A stretch of 64,000 nt of DNA from NCBI RefSeq assembly GCF_007859275.1, contig NZ_VOHC01000007.1, forward strand, positions 1 through 64,000. The letters are read 5' to 3'. Every line of letters begins with the position of its first letter. The stretch's first letter is position 1. The position numbers and the translations under genes were made by a program. Source of the DNA: Planomicrobium sp. CPCC 101079 (GTDB taxonomy: Bacteria; Bacillota; Bacilli; Bacillales_A; Planococcaceae). A model generated the notes under the pieces. It saw only the letters and a list, made by a program, of their open reading frames with translations, did no database searches and had not been told where the DNA came from. This document shows positions 17,753 to 25,632 of the stretch, piece after piece.

Positions 17753-18733
17753 TTATGTATACAAGCCCGCATAGCGGTCAATTTCTTTTTTCATCATTTC
17801 CACCAATTTAGCCGGCCGGACCGCTTTTGCATCGGCTCCCCAAGTAAGCAGCCATCTGACCAACCCCATACTGACAACACCCTCTACTTCAAGCAAGAAA
17901 CGGCCATTACCGAGGTTTCTTGTTTTTGCATCCAGGCCAAAGCGGTCAATGACCACACTGATCAAATGATTGTCGAATTCGATTGCAAGCCCACTTACTT
18001 CCCCGGAATACATGTTAAATAATTTAGAAACGTATTCCTCTAAATTAAACCCAGGATACTCAATCCATGATTTATCACTTTCCAAGACATTGCTCATTCG
18101 GTCAATCCGGTATTGTTTTATGTTTTCTTGCCCATGTTCCTGGGCGATCAAATAATAGAACTCTTGGCTCCAGATGACGCCAAAAGGAATAACCTCGTAA
18201 AATCCTCCATCCCTGCTTAAGAGGAAATCTTTATCTACGTTGTATCTGCCATATTGGAACTTGATGCATTTGTTCAGCCGGATGGCTTCGTGTATGGCTT
18301 GGATATTGTCCGCAAAATGCTTGATCTCTATTTTGGCTTCACTTTTCACCAGTTGGTTGGACAACCGTTTAGACGTTTTCTCATCTGTGAATCTTCTTAT
18401 TTTATAAATCAATTCTAGTGTATCTTTGGGCGAAATAAATTTCGCCGCTGAAATGGCATCCATCAAATAACGAAGTTCATGCACTTCAAAGGCGGTGTTT
18501 TTTAAATAAAAGACGTTTTCCCTGTGATTGGTCGCACTTCTGCGTGTGAAAAAATCATAGGAAGATTCAGCGCTTTCCAAAAATTTAAGCTCTTTGCGAA
18601 TCATCTTATCGGTCAGTTCTAAATCGTATTCTGATTCCAGTATCTTTTTTATTTCCTGCAAAGAAAGCGGCTCTTCTTCGCTGGAATATGTAGCGAGACA
18701 ATTGACGACTGCTAATAATCGGTCCCGAATCAT
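17753..18733 (-). CDS. WYL-domain transcriptional regulator
   Basis: 326-residue DNA-binding regulator. A winged helix-turn-helix at residues 1-70 (LSLQEIKKILESEYDLELTD) is followed by a linker and a WYL domain around residues 145-235 (KFQYGRYNV...IPFGVIWSQEFYYLIAQE...YRIDRM) and a C-terminal WCX-like extension. WYL proteins sense ligands, often nucleic acids or nucleotides, and commonly control anti-phage systems (BrxR, CapW). The ATG follows GAGGTG. It is the promoter-proximal gene of the WYL-nuclease-glycosylase cluster and probably its regulator, which is inference from position. Confidence 0.85.
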   Translation of the reverse strand: MIRDRLLAVVNCLATYSSEEEPLSLQEIKKILESEYDLELTDKMIRKELKFLESAESSYDFFTRRSATNHRENVFYLKNTAFEVHELRYLMDAISAAKFISPKDTLELIYKIRRFTDEKTSKRLSNQLVKSEAKIEIKHFADNIQAIHEAIRLNKCIKFQYGRYNVDKDFLLSRDGGFYEVIPFGVIWSQEFYYLIAQEHGQENIKQYRIDRMSNVLESDKSWIEYPGFNLEEYVSKLFNMYSGEVSGLAIEFDNHLISVVIDRFGLDAKTRNLGNGRFLLEVEGVVSMGLVRWLLTWGADAKAVRPAKLVEMMKKEIDRYAGLYT

Positions 18734-19037
18734 TGCAACACCTCTATGTTTTCTTATATACTGCCAGTTTTTTACAAGCTTTTAGATCGTTGAAGATTTT
18801 AGAAGGGATATAGCTAAATCATCCTAAAATGTTTGAAAGCCGCCGTAATATCCCTTTGTTTCTTTTCGGGGCACGGGTGTACCCTGTTAGTTTCAGAAAT
18901 TCTCCTCGGCGAAACTTTAGGTTTCAATCCGTTCACTTCTTTCATATGAGCAATCCAGCATGTTTTAGCGGTATACCCGTACTCTTGTTTTATGAATGAA
19001 TGGATTTCTATATAGGTAGCTATATGTTTTTATCTCC
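18734..19037. other. Intergenic, upstream of the WYL regulator
   Basis: About 300 bases between the WYL gene and a small peptide gene. It should contain the WYL promoter and operator. TATATA lies about 24 bp before the WYL start, but no convincing partner box or long palindrome was seen. Confidence 0.3.
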
Positions 19038-19160
19038 TCATCTTTTTGACGGTCTAACATGGTAATAATAATGATAAAAAGCAAGCATGGATCCAACTAC
19101 TAAAGGAGTTTTAACTGATTCAATAATATCTAACAAGAATTCCAAAAATGCAACCGACAT
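19038..19160 (-). CDS. Small hydrophobic peptide, 40 residues
   Basis: A short frame reading MSVAFLEFLLDIIESVKTPL and ending HYYYHVRPSKR, with stop TGA at 19040-19038. AAGGAG lies 10 nt before the ATG. It has one hydrophobic segment (PLVVGSMLAFYHYYYH), a short acidic amphipathic N-terminus and a basic tail, resembling small membrane peptides such as type I toxins or holin-like peptides. It lies about 300 nt upstream of the WYL regulator on the same strand, within the defence-like region. No family was recognised, so the function is unknown. Confidence 0.5.
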   Translation of the reverse strand: MSVAFLEFLLDIIESVKTPLVVGSMLAFYHYYYHVRPSKR

Positions 19161-19546
19161 TCTATCTCAACTCCTTTTTCTTATAGAATATAAGCCACTG
19201 CTATTAATAAATTATCTGTATATTATTTGAATTTTTATGATTACTTATGTCTATGACTTGTTCCGCTTTAATAATATCATAATACTTCAATTGAAAAATC
19301 TTCTATTTCATAAATTTAAATAGTAGAGTAAGACTCTTCACATGACTTCCATTTGATACTGAGCCCAATATTCGAAACATCTATAATTAATTTTTACATT
19401 AAGACTCTGTCAAGTAGTAACGTTAATACTTCTTATTCCTTACTTCTATACTGCAAGTGTATTAAATGAAAGTTGTAATGAGATACTTTAAAACGTAGAA
19501 TAGAAATAACAAAACTGCGTATTATACAGATGAAGGAGCCTTCCTT
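19161..19546. other. Intergenic, AT-rich
   Basis: 386 bases between the small peptide gene (minus) and a broken gene pair (plus). Very AT-rich, with no gene, clear hairpin or repeat seen. Promoters for both sides must lie here. Confidence 0.3.
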
Positions 19547-19924
19547 TTGGATCAGCAAATTAAACAAGCACTCTTTCAGATCATTCATCTCTACAGTGAA
19601 AAAGGGCCGCAATGGAAACCTTGAAAAGATTTAGTTCATTTGAAGAAACGAATTAGCAGAAGAGATGTACCTGTTGATTTCTTGTTGCAAGATTACAACG
19701 AACTTATAGTTGAAATCGTGACAAACGTTGAAAATAACATTCACTTCTATCGTCTGTATAGTTTTCATCAAAGTTACTTTGCTTTTTCTTCAGACCATTG
19801 GATAGTTATTATTGGCGAGGATGGATTAATGGAGACCGCTATGAAAACAAGTTCTACTGAACGGTATCTATCTGAAGAGAAAGGATATATCTATATCGGT
19901 ACAGTAAAGGAGGTTATTTCATGA
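19547..19924 (+). pseudogene. Small protein gene interrupted by an in-frame TGA
   Basis: A TTG start at 19547 with a good AAGGAG site opens a frame (MDQQIKQALFQIIHLYSEKG...) that meets TGA at 19622-19624 after 25 codons and continues in the same frame to 19924 for 100 more codons. Joined, it would encode about 125 residues, and TGA may replace a TGG (Trp) codon. The downstream part could restart at TTG 19640 but lacks its own ribosome site. Its stop overlaps the start of the next gene (ATGA), so they were a coupled pair. The family is not recognised; size and context resemble toxin-immunity or antitoxin pairs. Confidence 0.6.
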
Positions 19925-20238
19925 GTCAGATGGAAAAAATTTATCTTTATGGTGAAGGAATCACTGATCTTGAAACCAGTCCTTTTGAGATGCTCGAAGC
20001 TTTCCACATTCGAAGTGAGCTGCATCATCTGCCTTTATCGAAAGAGGAAAAGAAAATCCTTGCCGCTTACGACTTGAAACTATTAAGCAATGTTAAACAC
20101 GTATTTGAACACACAAATAAAATATATGATTTTTCCCAATCAAAAGAGGCGGTTGACGAATGGTGGTGGCATTTGGATTTGTTGCTAAAAGGCGAAATTA
20201 TTTTAAGTGCAATGCCTCTAGAGGATTATGTGAGTTAG
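19921..20238 (+). CDS. Hypothetical protein, immunity-like
   Basis: 105-residue acidic soluble protein (MSQMEKIYLYGEGITDLETS...), with no signal peptide or membrane segment and a Trp-rich stretch (VDEWWWHLDLLL) near residue 78. Its ATG overlaps the stop of the preceding broken gene and GGAGG lies 8 nt upstream, so translation does not depend on the upstream frame. I do not recognise the family. Small acidic proteins in such pairs are often immunity proteins; this is only a contextual guess. Confidence 0.65.
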   Translation: MSQMEKIYLYGEGITDLETSPFEMLEAFHIRSELHHLPLSKEEKKILAAYDLKLLSNVKHVFEHTNKIYDFSQSKEAVDEWWWHLDLLLKGEIILSAMPLEDYVS

Positions 20239-20267
20239 ATGTGAGTATTACAATCGCCACAAACAAA

Positions 20268-20314
20268 AAAGAGTGACCACTTTTTTCTGCTGGGGTTATC
20301 GGTGGTCATTCTTT
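20268..20314. terminator. Convergent terminator
   Basis: AAAGAGTGACCAC pairs with GTGGTCATTCTTT (one G-T pair) across a 21-nt loop, between the small plus-strand gene and the convergent HNH nuclease gene. Confidence 0.6.
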
Positions 20315-20386
20315 AAGTTAAACATCGCTACTGCCTTAATATTTCAGCTCTTTATCAATGCCTTCGCTGATTAAAATTTTAAATTT

Positions 20387-21349
20387 TTATAGATATAGTT
20401 TTAACAAATCACTAGAGCTAATCTCTAACCCGCATTTTTCTAACCGTCCTTTACGCTCTTCATACAAATCTTTTATCATAGGCTTTTTTTCCGCCATAGT
20501 CGCATGATGAATCTTTTTGTGGCAAAGGGCACATAAGGAAATAATATTCGCTTCTACGTCTAAGCTTTTTTCAAAATCTCTCTGGTATTCCATAGGAATT
20601 AAATGATGCGCTTCCACATAGTTCGCTCCTGTAGTAGAGGAAGTGAAAAACTTATGTGTGTGGTCTATTTCACAAGTGCTTTTAGCTAAAGCGATAGCTC
20701 TTTTTGCTGTTATCGGATCTCTAGTCCAACTTTGCCTATGGGCAATGATATTTCTTGTTTCGATAAGATCCTTAGGCTTATCTTCCACTTCCGGAAAAGG
20801 GGCATTAACCCGTTCCATGGATTGTTGGAAATCTTCCTCATTTCTATATTCCACAAATCTAAAGTTCTTTGATGATAATAACTCTAATAAAAGCCAGTAA
20901 TTTTGAACATCGAGTTTTTGGGTTGATTGATTAAAACTCTTTAGCTCGCTCCAAACACCTCGTACGTCTTCGAAAAGAAGTGGATCAAACACAGCTATGG
21001 ACGAACTAATAAATTGATATGCACCTTTATAACTTTCATTTTCTGGCGCAGAATGCAAATACTTATTTCCCAAGATTGCCAGGGCTATGACGCTTCCTTT
21101 GAATTGAAAAAGGATCAAGGAACCCGCCGGTGTATCCATTCCGTTCTTAAAATTATAGTCAATGTTCGGCAACGTATGCCTGAACCAGTTCTGCACTTCT
21201 TCAACCCTTTTCCCTTCAAACTCCGGATCCTTTCCAGACATAGGCAGAAGGCGAATGGCTGGAACTTTTTTAGGAAGAGCTGCAAATTGCTCCATCAAGT
21301 TACCAACTTGTTCTTGCCGTCTATCTTCAAACAATCGGCTTTTTAGCAT
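20387..21349 (-). CDS. HNH endonuclease (McrA-like C-terminal domain)
   Basis: 320-residue protein. The C-terminal third is an HNH nuclease with zinc ligands: CEIDHTHKFF (Cys about 226), YVEAHHLIPMEY with the catalytic His pair (about 247), and LCALCHKKIHH (about 272-280). The N-terminal 200 residues are of unknown fold and probably recognise the target. This architecture occurs in solitary modification-dependent restriction nucleases. GGAGG lies 9 nt before the ATG. No methyltransferase is adjacent, which favours a modified-DNA target over a classical restriction-modification pair. Nuclease class firm; target inferred. Confidence 0.82.
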   Translation of the reverse strand: MLKSRLFEDRRQEQVGNLMEQFAALPKKVPAIRLLPMSGKDPEFEGKRVEEVQNWFRHTLPNIDYNFKNGMDTPAGSLILFQFKGSVIALAILGNKYLHSAPENESYKGAYQFISSSIAVFDPLLFEDVRGVWSELKSFNQSTQKLDVQNYWLLLELLSSKNFRFVEYRNEEDFQQSMERVNAPFPEVEDKPKDLIETRNIIAHRQSWTRDPITAKRAIALAKSTCEIDHTHKFFTSSTTGANYVEAHHLIPMEYQRDFEKSLDVEANIISLCALCHKKIHHATMAEKKPMIKDLYEERKGRLEKCGLEISSSDLLKLYL

Positions 21350-21423
21350 CTATATATTCCTCCAACTTTTTTAAGTCAACATATATTTCTTCACAGAAGT
21401 AGTTAACCTCAAATTTAGCACAT

Positions 21424-21455
21424 AAAAAAAGACCCTACATTTAGGGTCTTTTTTT
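21424..21455. terminator. Terminator of the cold shock gene
   Basis: Perfect 14-bp stem AAAAAAAGACCCTA / TAGGGTCTTTTTTT with a 4-nt loop directly downstream of csp on the minus strand. Confidence 0.9.
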
Positions 21456-21463
21456 AGCTATTA

Positions 21464-21664
21464 TTAAGCTTTTTGAACGTTCGTAGCTTGTAGGCCACGT
21501 TGTCCTTGTTCAATTTCAAACGTTACATTTTGACCTTCGTCTAAAGATTTGAAACCTTCACTTTGGATTGCTGAGAAATGTACGAATACGTCATCTCCTG
21601 CTTCACGCTCGATAAATCCAAAACCTTTTTCTGCATTAAACCACTTAACTTTACCTTGTTCCAT
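21464..21664 (-). CDS. Cold shock protein (CspA/CspB/CspD family)
   Basis: 66-residue single cold-shock domain that binds single-stranded RNA and DNA and acts as an RNA chaperone. Both RNP motifs are intact (KGFGFIE near residue 13 and VFVHFSAI near 26), and the sequence is near consensus for Bacillales Csp. A full AGGAGG site precedes the ATG. The transcript has a leader of roughly 70 nt from the predicted promoter and ends at a strong terminator, so it is monocistronic. Paralog letter not assigned. Confidence 0.97.
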   Translation of the reverse strand: MEQGKVKWFNAEKGFGFIEREAGDDVFVHFSAIQSEGFKSLDEGQNVTFEIEQGQRGLQATNVQKA

Positions 21665-21738
21665 AATTGTTGCCTCCTAGTGCGGCTATCCACACAATGT
21701 GTTACTATCCTTGCTCAAATACCTTAGACGAAAAACAA

Positions 21739-21766
21739 ACTATATTCTCAATCTGAAAACGAACAA
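21739..21766 (-). promoter_or_regulatory. Candidate promoter of the cold shock gene
   Basis: On the minus strand TTGTTC (21766-21761), 16 bp and TATAGT (21744-21739). The -10 box has 5 of 6 matches and the -35 is weak. It implies a leader of about 68 nt. Confidence 0.45.
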
Positions 21767-21889
21767 AAATAATTCTTTTTAACCATAACAGATAGTGGAT
21801 AAAATAGAAAGCAAAGGGCACCGTTCATTTTTCTAATGAATTTTGTTTAGCTATTCTCCTATTATCTATATCAATATTTTAGAACGTAA

Positions 21890-21917
21890 AAAGCCATCCT
21901 CCAAAGAAGATGGCTTT
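21890..21917. terminator. Orphan terminator-like hairpin
   Basis: AAAGCCATC pairs with GATGGCTTT over a 10-nt loop, followed by CCTTTTTCC. No gene obviously ends here. It might close an unannotated small RNA, or be a leftover from a lost gene. Confidence 0.4.
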
Positions 21918-21938
21918 CCTTTTTCCTACTCCTTTATC

Positions 21939-22003
21939 CTAGGTTCCTAATATATAATGAAGCAATTATTTATTCTTGCCGTGTTAATATCATTGGAACC
22001 TAG
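21939..22003. repeat. Spaced inverted repeat CTAGGTTCC...GGAACCTAG
   Basis: Two perfect 9-bp arms at 21939-21947 and 21995-22003 enclose 47 AT-rich bases. No gene lies within. It could be a footprint of a small lost element or a structured RNA. It is the only organised feature between the orphan hairpin and the 84-residue gene. Confidence 0.35.
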
Positions 22004-22150
22004 TTGGATTTCTTTTCACCAATCTAAATTTCATCTATTTCACTAAAGTGATGCATCTTTAATACATTGCGTACTTGCAGTACTGTTTTAAGAGATTCAA
22101 TTTATTGCTCATATGCTTTCAACTTAGGCTCAATAAATAGAGTGGAGGGA

Positions 22151-22405
22151 TTAATTTTCGATTTCAAGAATAGCCTCGATTTCTTCTTGGATCTCTCTAT
22201 TCACCATAAGAGAACGTTTTTTTCTCAATTCAAGATCCATTTCTTTGTCAATGAAATTATTCGTATGTTTATCAAAACAATGGAAACAAATAGAGTAAAA
22301 GTCTTTATTCTCTTTCTTCAAAAAATTAAATTCCCACGTTTCAATTTCCAAATAACTTACTTTATCTTTCGTTTCTTTTCCACATAATTCGCAAGTTGTT
22401 TTCAT
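22151..22405 (-). CDS. Hypothetical protein with two CxxC pairs
   Basis: 84-residue protein with CELC at residues 5-8 and CFHC near residues 40-43, probably one zinc site, then a charged helical tail. It starts 15 nt after the stop of the acyl-ACP desaturase gene and so is probably co-transcribed. GAGG sits upstream of the ATG. The family is not recognised. Confidence 0.65.
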   Translation of the reverse strand: MKTTCELCGKETKDKVSYLEIETWEFNFLKKENKDFYSICFHCFDKHTNNFIDKEMDLELRKKRSLMVNREIQEEIEAILEIEN

Positions 22406-22420
22406 GATAAAAAACCTCTT

Positions 22421-23326
22421 TCATACATCTGCCTTTTGTTTTTTTCCTAGTTGGCGATCTTTAATTCTTTTTAAGCGCCCATGATATTTCAATATGTTCG
22501 CTTGTGATTGTTTGGCCTCTTCGCTAGTAGGTTGCAAGTTGGCAATATCCCAGTATTTAACAACTACATCTAATACTTGGTCAAAGTATTGTAGTGGTCC
22601 ATAATTCGTATCTATTGCAATGGTTTTCATTCTCTCGTTAAAGTCTGGCATAACGGCACCTGGCATAGAAAAATTAATAATTACCTTCTCAAAATAAACA
22701 ATGAAATTCGGATCAAGTTCAAGATGTGCTTTCACTGTATCGCGATAGAATGCATAATGAAGTGCTTCGTCTTTCGCTACACGTCGAAGCAATGTTGCTA
22801 AATCTTTGTCGTAAAGACCCGCTACCTTAGCTACATTATTATAAAAAACTAGTGTAGCTAACTCTTGCAAAGAAGTGTAAGCCATTGTTGCTAGAGGATT
22901 AGTGAAATCCGGAAACCAGCCACTTTCAACTACTCGTTTTCTTAATTCATGCAATCTTACGGGATTTACGTTTCGTGTCACCAATAAATACGTTTCAAGT
23001 AAGTTAGAGTGCTGATCTTCTTCAGCCGTCCAAGTGCGTACGAAATCATTTATTACTTCCATTGAATTTTTAAATGTATAATCCAAATGCGAAGTATACC
23101 AAGGTAAATTTACTTCTGTAAGTAATGCTGTTTCTACCGCAATAATTACACCTTCTGGAAGAGTTACTTGACTCTCATCCCAAGGAACTCGTTTAAAGGA
23201 CATGGCCTTGTCCCATGGAATAAATTCGTGATAGCTCCAGTCAATATTTGCAGAACGTTCCTTGTGTAATTGATATAATTCTTTAATGCGCGGTTCTAAG
23301 CGTATATCCAAATCTGAATTTAACAT
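22421..23326 (-). CDS. Acyl-ACP desaturase (FA_desaturase_2, ferritin-like diiron)
   Basis: Soluble diiron enzyme that inserts a double bond into acyl-ACP chains, 301 residues. The two diiron motifs are visible: WTAEEDQHSNLL near residue 104 (EExxH) and DEALHYAFY near 187 (DExxH), in a four-helix ferritin-like fold. The frame is open 57 bases further upstream, but AAAGGAG sits 8-9 nt before the ATG at 23326 and the extra residues are not part of the family. It is followed by an 84-residue zinc-ribbon-like gene. Membrane-lipid adjustment is the expected role. Confidence 0.88.
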   Translation of the reverse strand: MLNSDLDIRLEPRIKELYQLHKERSANIDWSYHEFIPWDKAMSFKRVPWDESQVTLPEGVIIAVETALLTEVNLPWYTSHLDYTFKNSMEVINDFVRTWTAEEDQHSNLLETYLLVTRNVNPVRLHELRKRVVESGWFPDFTNPLATMAYTSLQELATLVFYNNVAKVAGLYDKDLATLLRRVAKDEALHYAFYRDTVKAHLELDPNFIVYFEKVIINFSMPGAVMPDFNERMKTIAIDTNYGPLQYFDQVLDVVVKYWDIANLQPTSEEAKQSQANILKYHGRLKRIKDRQLGKKQKADV

Positions 23327-23862
23327 TATCTTTTCTCCTTTAGGTGTTTTTCTAACTTTAAACCATTTGAATTTTTTTAACAATTATAATGTTAGAACGT
23401 TGGTGTAACCGTCAAGTAGGACAGATCAATTTTTCACAAATTCGGTTTTTTAACTTTTATTATTAAATATAGACATCCTTCTATTGTTTTACTAAAAGGG
23501 ATTAAACTTTCAAATACAATGAAATTTCAAAACACCCATAATTCCGTACCACTTTCCCTACTAAAATTGTTTAATGCCAGCATGTAGTCGAAAAAGTTCT
23601 TCGCTTTCTCTTGCGCTTTAATGGTTTTCTTCAGATGAACCTCTCTTAATTTTTAATCTACTTTTTTCAGTTCAAATCGCTTTTGATAAATAAACGATAA
23701 AATTAGTATGTTAGCTAATCTTACCAATAAGCGGGTTTTTAAATAAGATTATTGGCGGGTTATAGGAATAATTCTCTAAAAGCAATTATCGGTACCTCTA
23801 TTCTTTTTGTTTCCTACAAATAGACTTTATAAGGGATAGATACTTTTTTTATTTCCAATAAA
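23327..23862. other. Intergenic, AT-rich
   Basis: About 540 bases. A TATAAT box lies about 55 bp upstream of the desaturase start on the minus strand (about 23386-23381), with TTGACG 21 bp further on, a poor spacing. The rest is AT-rich with no frame supported by a ribosome site. Confidence 0.3.
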
Positions 23863-23908
23863 AAGACAGCCACCATTAAAATGAAATCATTTCAACGGCA
23901 GCTGTCTT
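23863..23908 (-). terminator. Terminator of the excalibur-domain gene
   Basis: AAGACAGC and GCTGTCTT enclose a partly paired loop (CC..GG, TGAAAT/ATTTCA), with a T-rich tail on the minus strand. Confidence 0.65.
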
Positions 23909-23933
23909 ATTTAAATTTTAATGCAGGTATAAT

Positions 23934-24203
23934 TTATCGTTCACAAGCAATAAGATCTTTATCGCGATCTCTTGATTTATTGGCATCGTAAAGTGCTTTA
24001 GAAACGTAAGGCTTGTAGTTGGTTTTTCCGCCCTTATTCTTTACTTTAGATGTTCTTGCAATTCCACCCTTATAAACTTTATTTACTTCTTTGCAATTCG
24101 AGTAAACTTTTACTTTAGCGTCAACAGATTCTACTGGGGCAACACTATACGTAAAACTGAATGCAATCGTAGCAGATAATAAAACCATAGATAACTTTTT
24201 CAT
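23934..24203 (-). CDS. Secreted excalibur calcium-binding domain protein
   Basis: 89-residue exported protein: signal peptide (MKKLSMVLLSATIAFSFTYS) and a C-terminal excalibur domain from NCKEVNKVYKGGIARTSK to DRDKDLIACER, including the conserved paired Cys and the DxDxD-like calcium loop (SRDRDKD). Such domains are usually attached to thermonuclease-like or surface proteins; here the domain stands alone, which is common in Bacillales. It is probably in the cell wall space. Monocistronic. Confidence 0.88.
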   Translation of the reverse strand: MKKLSMVLLSATIAFSFTYSVAPVESVDAKVKVYSNCKEVNKVYKGGIARTSKVKNKGGKTNYKPYVSKALYDANKSRDRDKDLIACER

Positions 24204-24389
24204 CGCTGTTCCTCTTTTCTGAATAGGTTTTGTCTTTTTTTAGGAAAAAATAATTTTTAATAAAATTTAATGGAAGACTTTTTAACTATATCAGAAATAA
24301 GTAAACTAGCCTATAGTGATATTTGGAATTTTTTAACTTCGCTAAAGAACTTCCTTTTTTCTAATTCATCAATTGACACCAACACAAAA

Positions 24390-24421
24390 AAGCCCCTTAT
24401 TCTAATCGAAATAAGGGGCTT
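24390..24421 (-). terminator. Terminator of the fructokinase gene
   Basis: AAGCCCCTTAT pairs perfectly with ATAAGGGGCTT over a 10-nt loop, with a T-rich tail on the minus strand (TTTTTTGTG). Confidence 0.8.
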
Positions 24422-24502
24422 CTTGTACTCTTCCATACCTTCTTTTTACAGGTCTTATTTTGAACATGCAGTTGATGTCACCATGCGAATAGCTAAAACC
24501 AC

Positions 24503-25471
24503 TTAATACTTCGAATCTCCGCTAATAAGCACCCTAACCTCATCCAAGCGGGGAATTGCAGGAATCGCCCCGTTTTTAGTAGTTCCTAATGCCGCAGCCG
24601 CATTAGCAAACAAAATCATTTCTTCCAATCCTTTTGCTTGCAGTGATTTCCATGACGCGTCTTTCTTGATGAATTGATACAAAAACGAACCTAAAAACAT
24701 GTCTCCTGCCCCCGTAGTATCAACGGCATTTACTTGGAATCCTTTTATATGGCCTGTATCTTTGCCAAATCGGTAAAAACACCCTTTCGATCCTAAAGTA
24801 ACCAAGACAATTTTCAAGTCGAATTTGTCATGCAAAAATTGGGATCCTTCTTCAAAATCGCTGATGCCGGTAATAAATTCCAACTCTTCTTCCGATATTT
24901 TCAGAATATCCGCATATTGCATCCCTTCAATAATTGTTTCTTTTGCATGGCTTAGATTTTTCCAGAGGGCCGGCCGCAAATTGGGATCATAAGAAATGAT
25001 CACATCTTTATCTTGTGCCGCTTTGACCGCTTTTACTGTTGCAGATTTTACCGGCTCATGCGTCATGGATAATGAACCGAAATGAAAGACCTTCGTGTTC
25101 TGCACCAATGTGGTATCTACTTCTTGTACTTCCAGCATGATGTCCGCTCCAGGAGAACGATAAAAGTGAAAAGAGCGGTCACCATTTTCACTCAAATGAA
25201 CAAATGCCAATGTAGTGTTTACATCTTCCGAGTAAACTAAGCCCTGCAGATCAATATTCTCTTTTTTCAGGGTATCCCCTAAAAAAGAACCAAATTGGTC
25301 AGCACCCACTTTTCCTATAAACGCTGTTTTAGCATTGAATTTGGCTAGCGTTGCTAGAACATTTGCTGGTGCGCCGCCCGGGTTCGTTTCGAATAAAGTA
25401 TTGCCATTTCCACTTTTTCCTGCTGGCGTAAAATCGATCAGCAGTTCTCCAAGGGCCACCACATCAAACAT
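24503..25471 (-). CDS. scrK: Fructokinase (PfkB family)
   Basis: Cytosolic ATP-dependent sugar kinase, 322 residues, that phosphorylates fructose released from sucrose-6-phosphate. PfkB signature 1 (GGAPANVLATLAKF near residue 32) and signature 2 (DTTGAGDMFLGSF near 252, with the catalytic Asp) are intact. It lies downstream of a sucrose-6-phosphate hydrolase on the same strand, which fixes fructose as the likely substrate. AAGGGGG precedes the ATG. A 160-nt gap with a partial hairpin separates the two genes, so a second promoter or processing site is possible. Confidence 0.9.
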   Translation of the reverse strand: MFDVVALGELLIDFTPAGKSGNGNTLFETNPGGAPANVLATLAKFNAKTAFIGKVGADQFGSFLGDTLKKENIDLQGLVYSEDVNTTLAFVHLSENGDRSFHFYRSPGADIMLEVQEVDTTLVQNTKVFHFGSLSMTHEPVKSATVKAVKAAQDKDVIISYDPNLRPALWKNLSHAKETIIEGMQYADILKISEEELEFITGISDFEEGSQFLHDKFDLKIVLVTLGSKGCFYRFGKDTGHIKGFQVNAVDTTGAGDMFLGSFLYQFIKKDASWKSLQAKGLEEMILFANAAAALGTTKNGAIPAIPRLDEVRVLISGDSKY

Positions 25472-25632
25472 ATTATATTCCCCCTTTTTTGCAGACTGTC
25501 TATAAGTTTGTTAAAAAAATAACCGAAAAAACTTAAATTAACATAGGAGTAAGAAGAGCTGAACAAGGTGCTCCAGGTGGGCTTTTACTGCTCTTACTTC
25601 TATATCTTTGCATCTTAATTATTCAGCAATTT

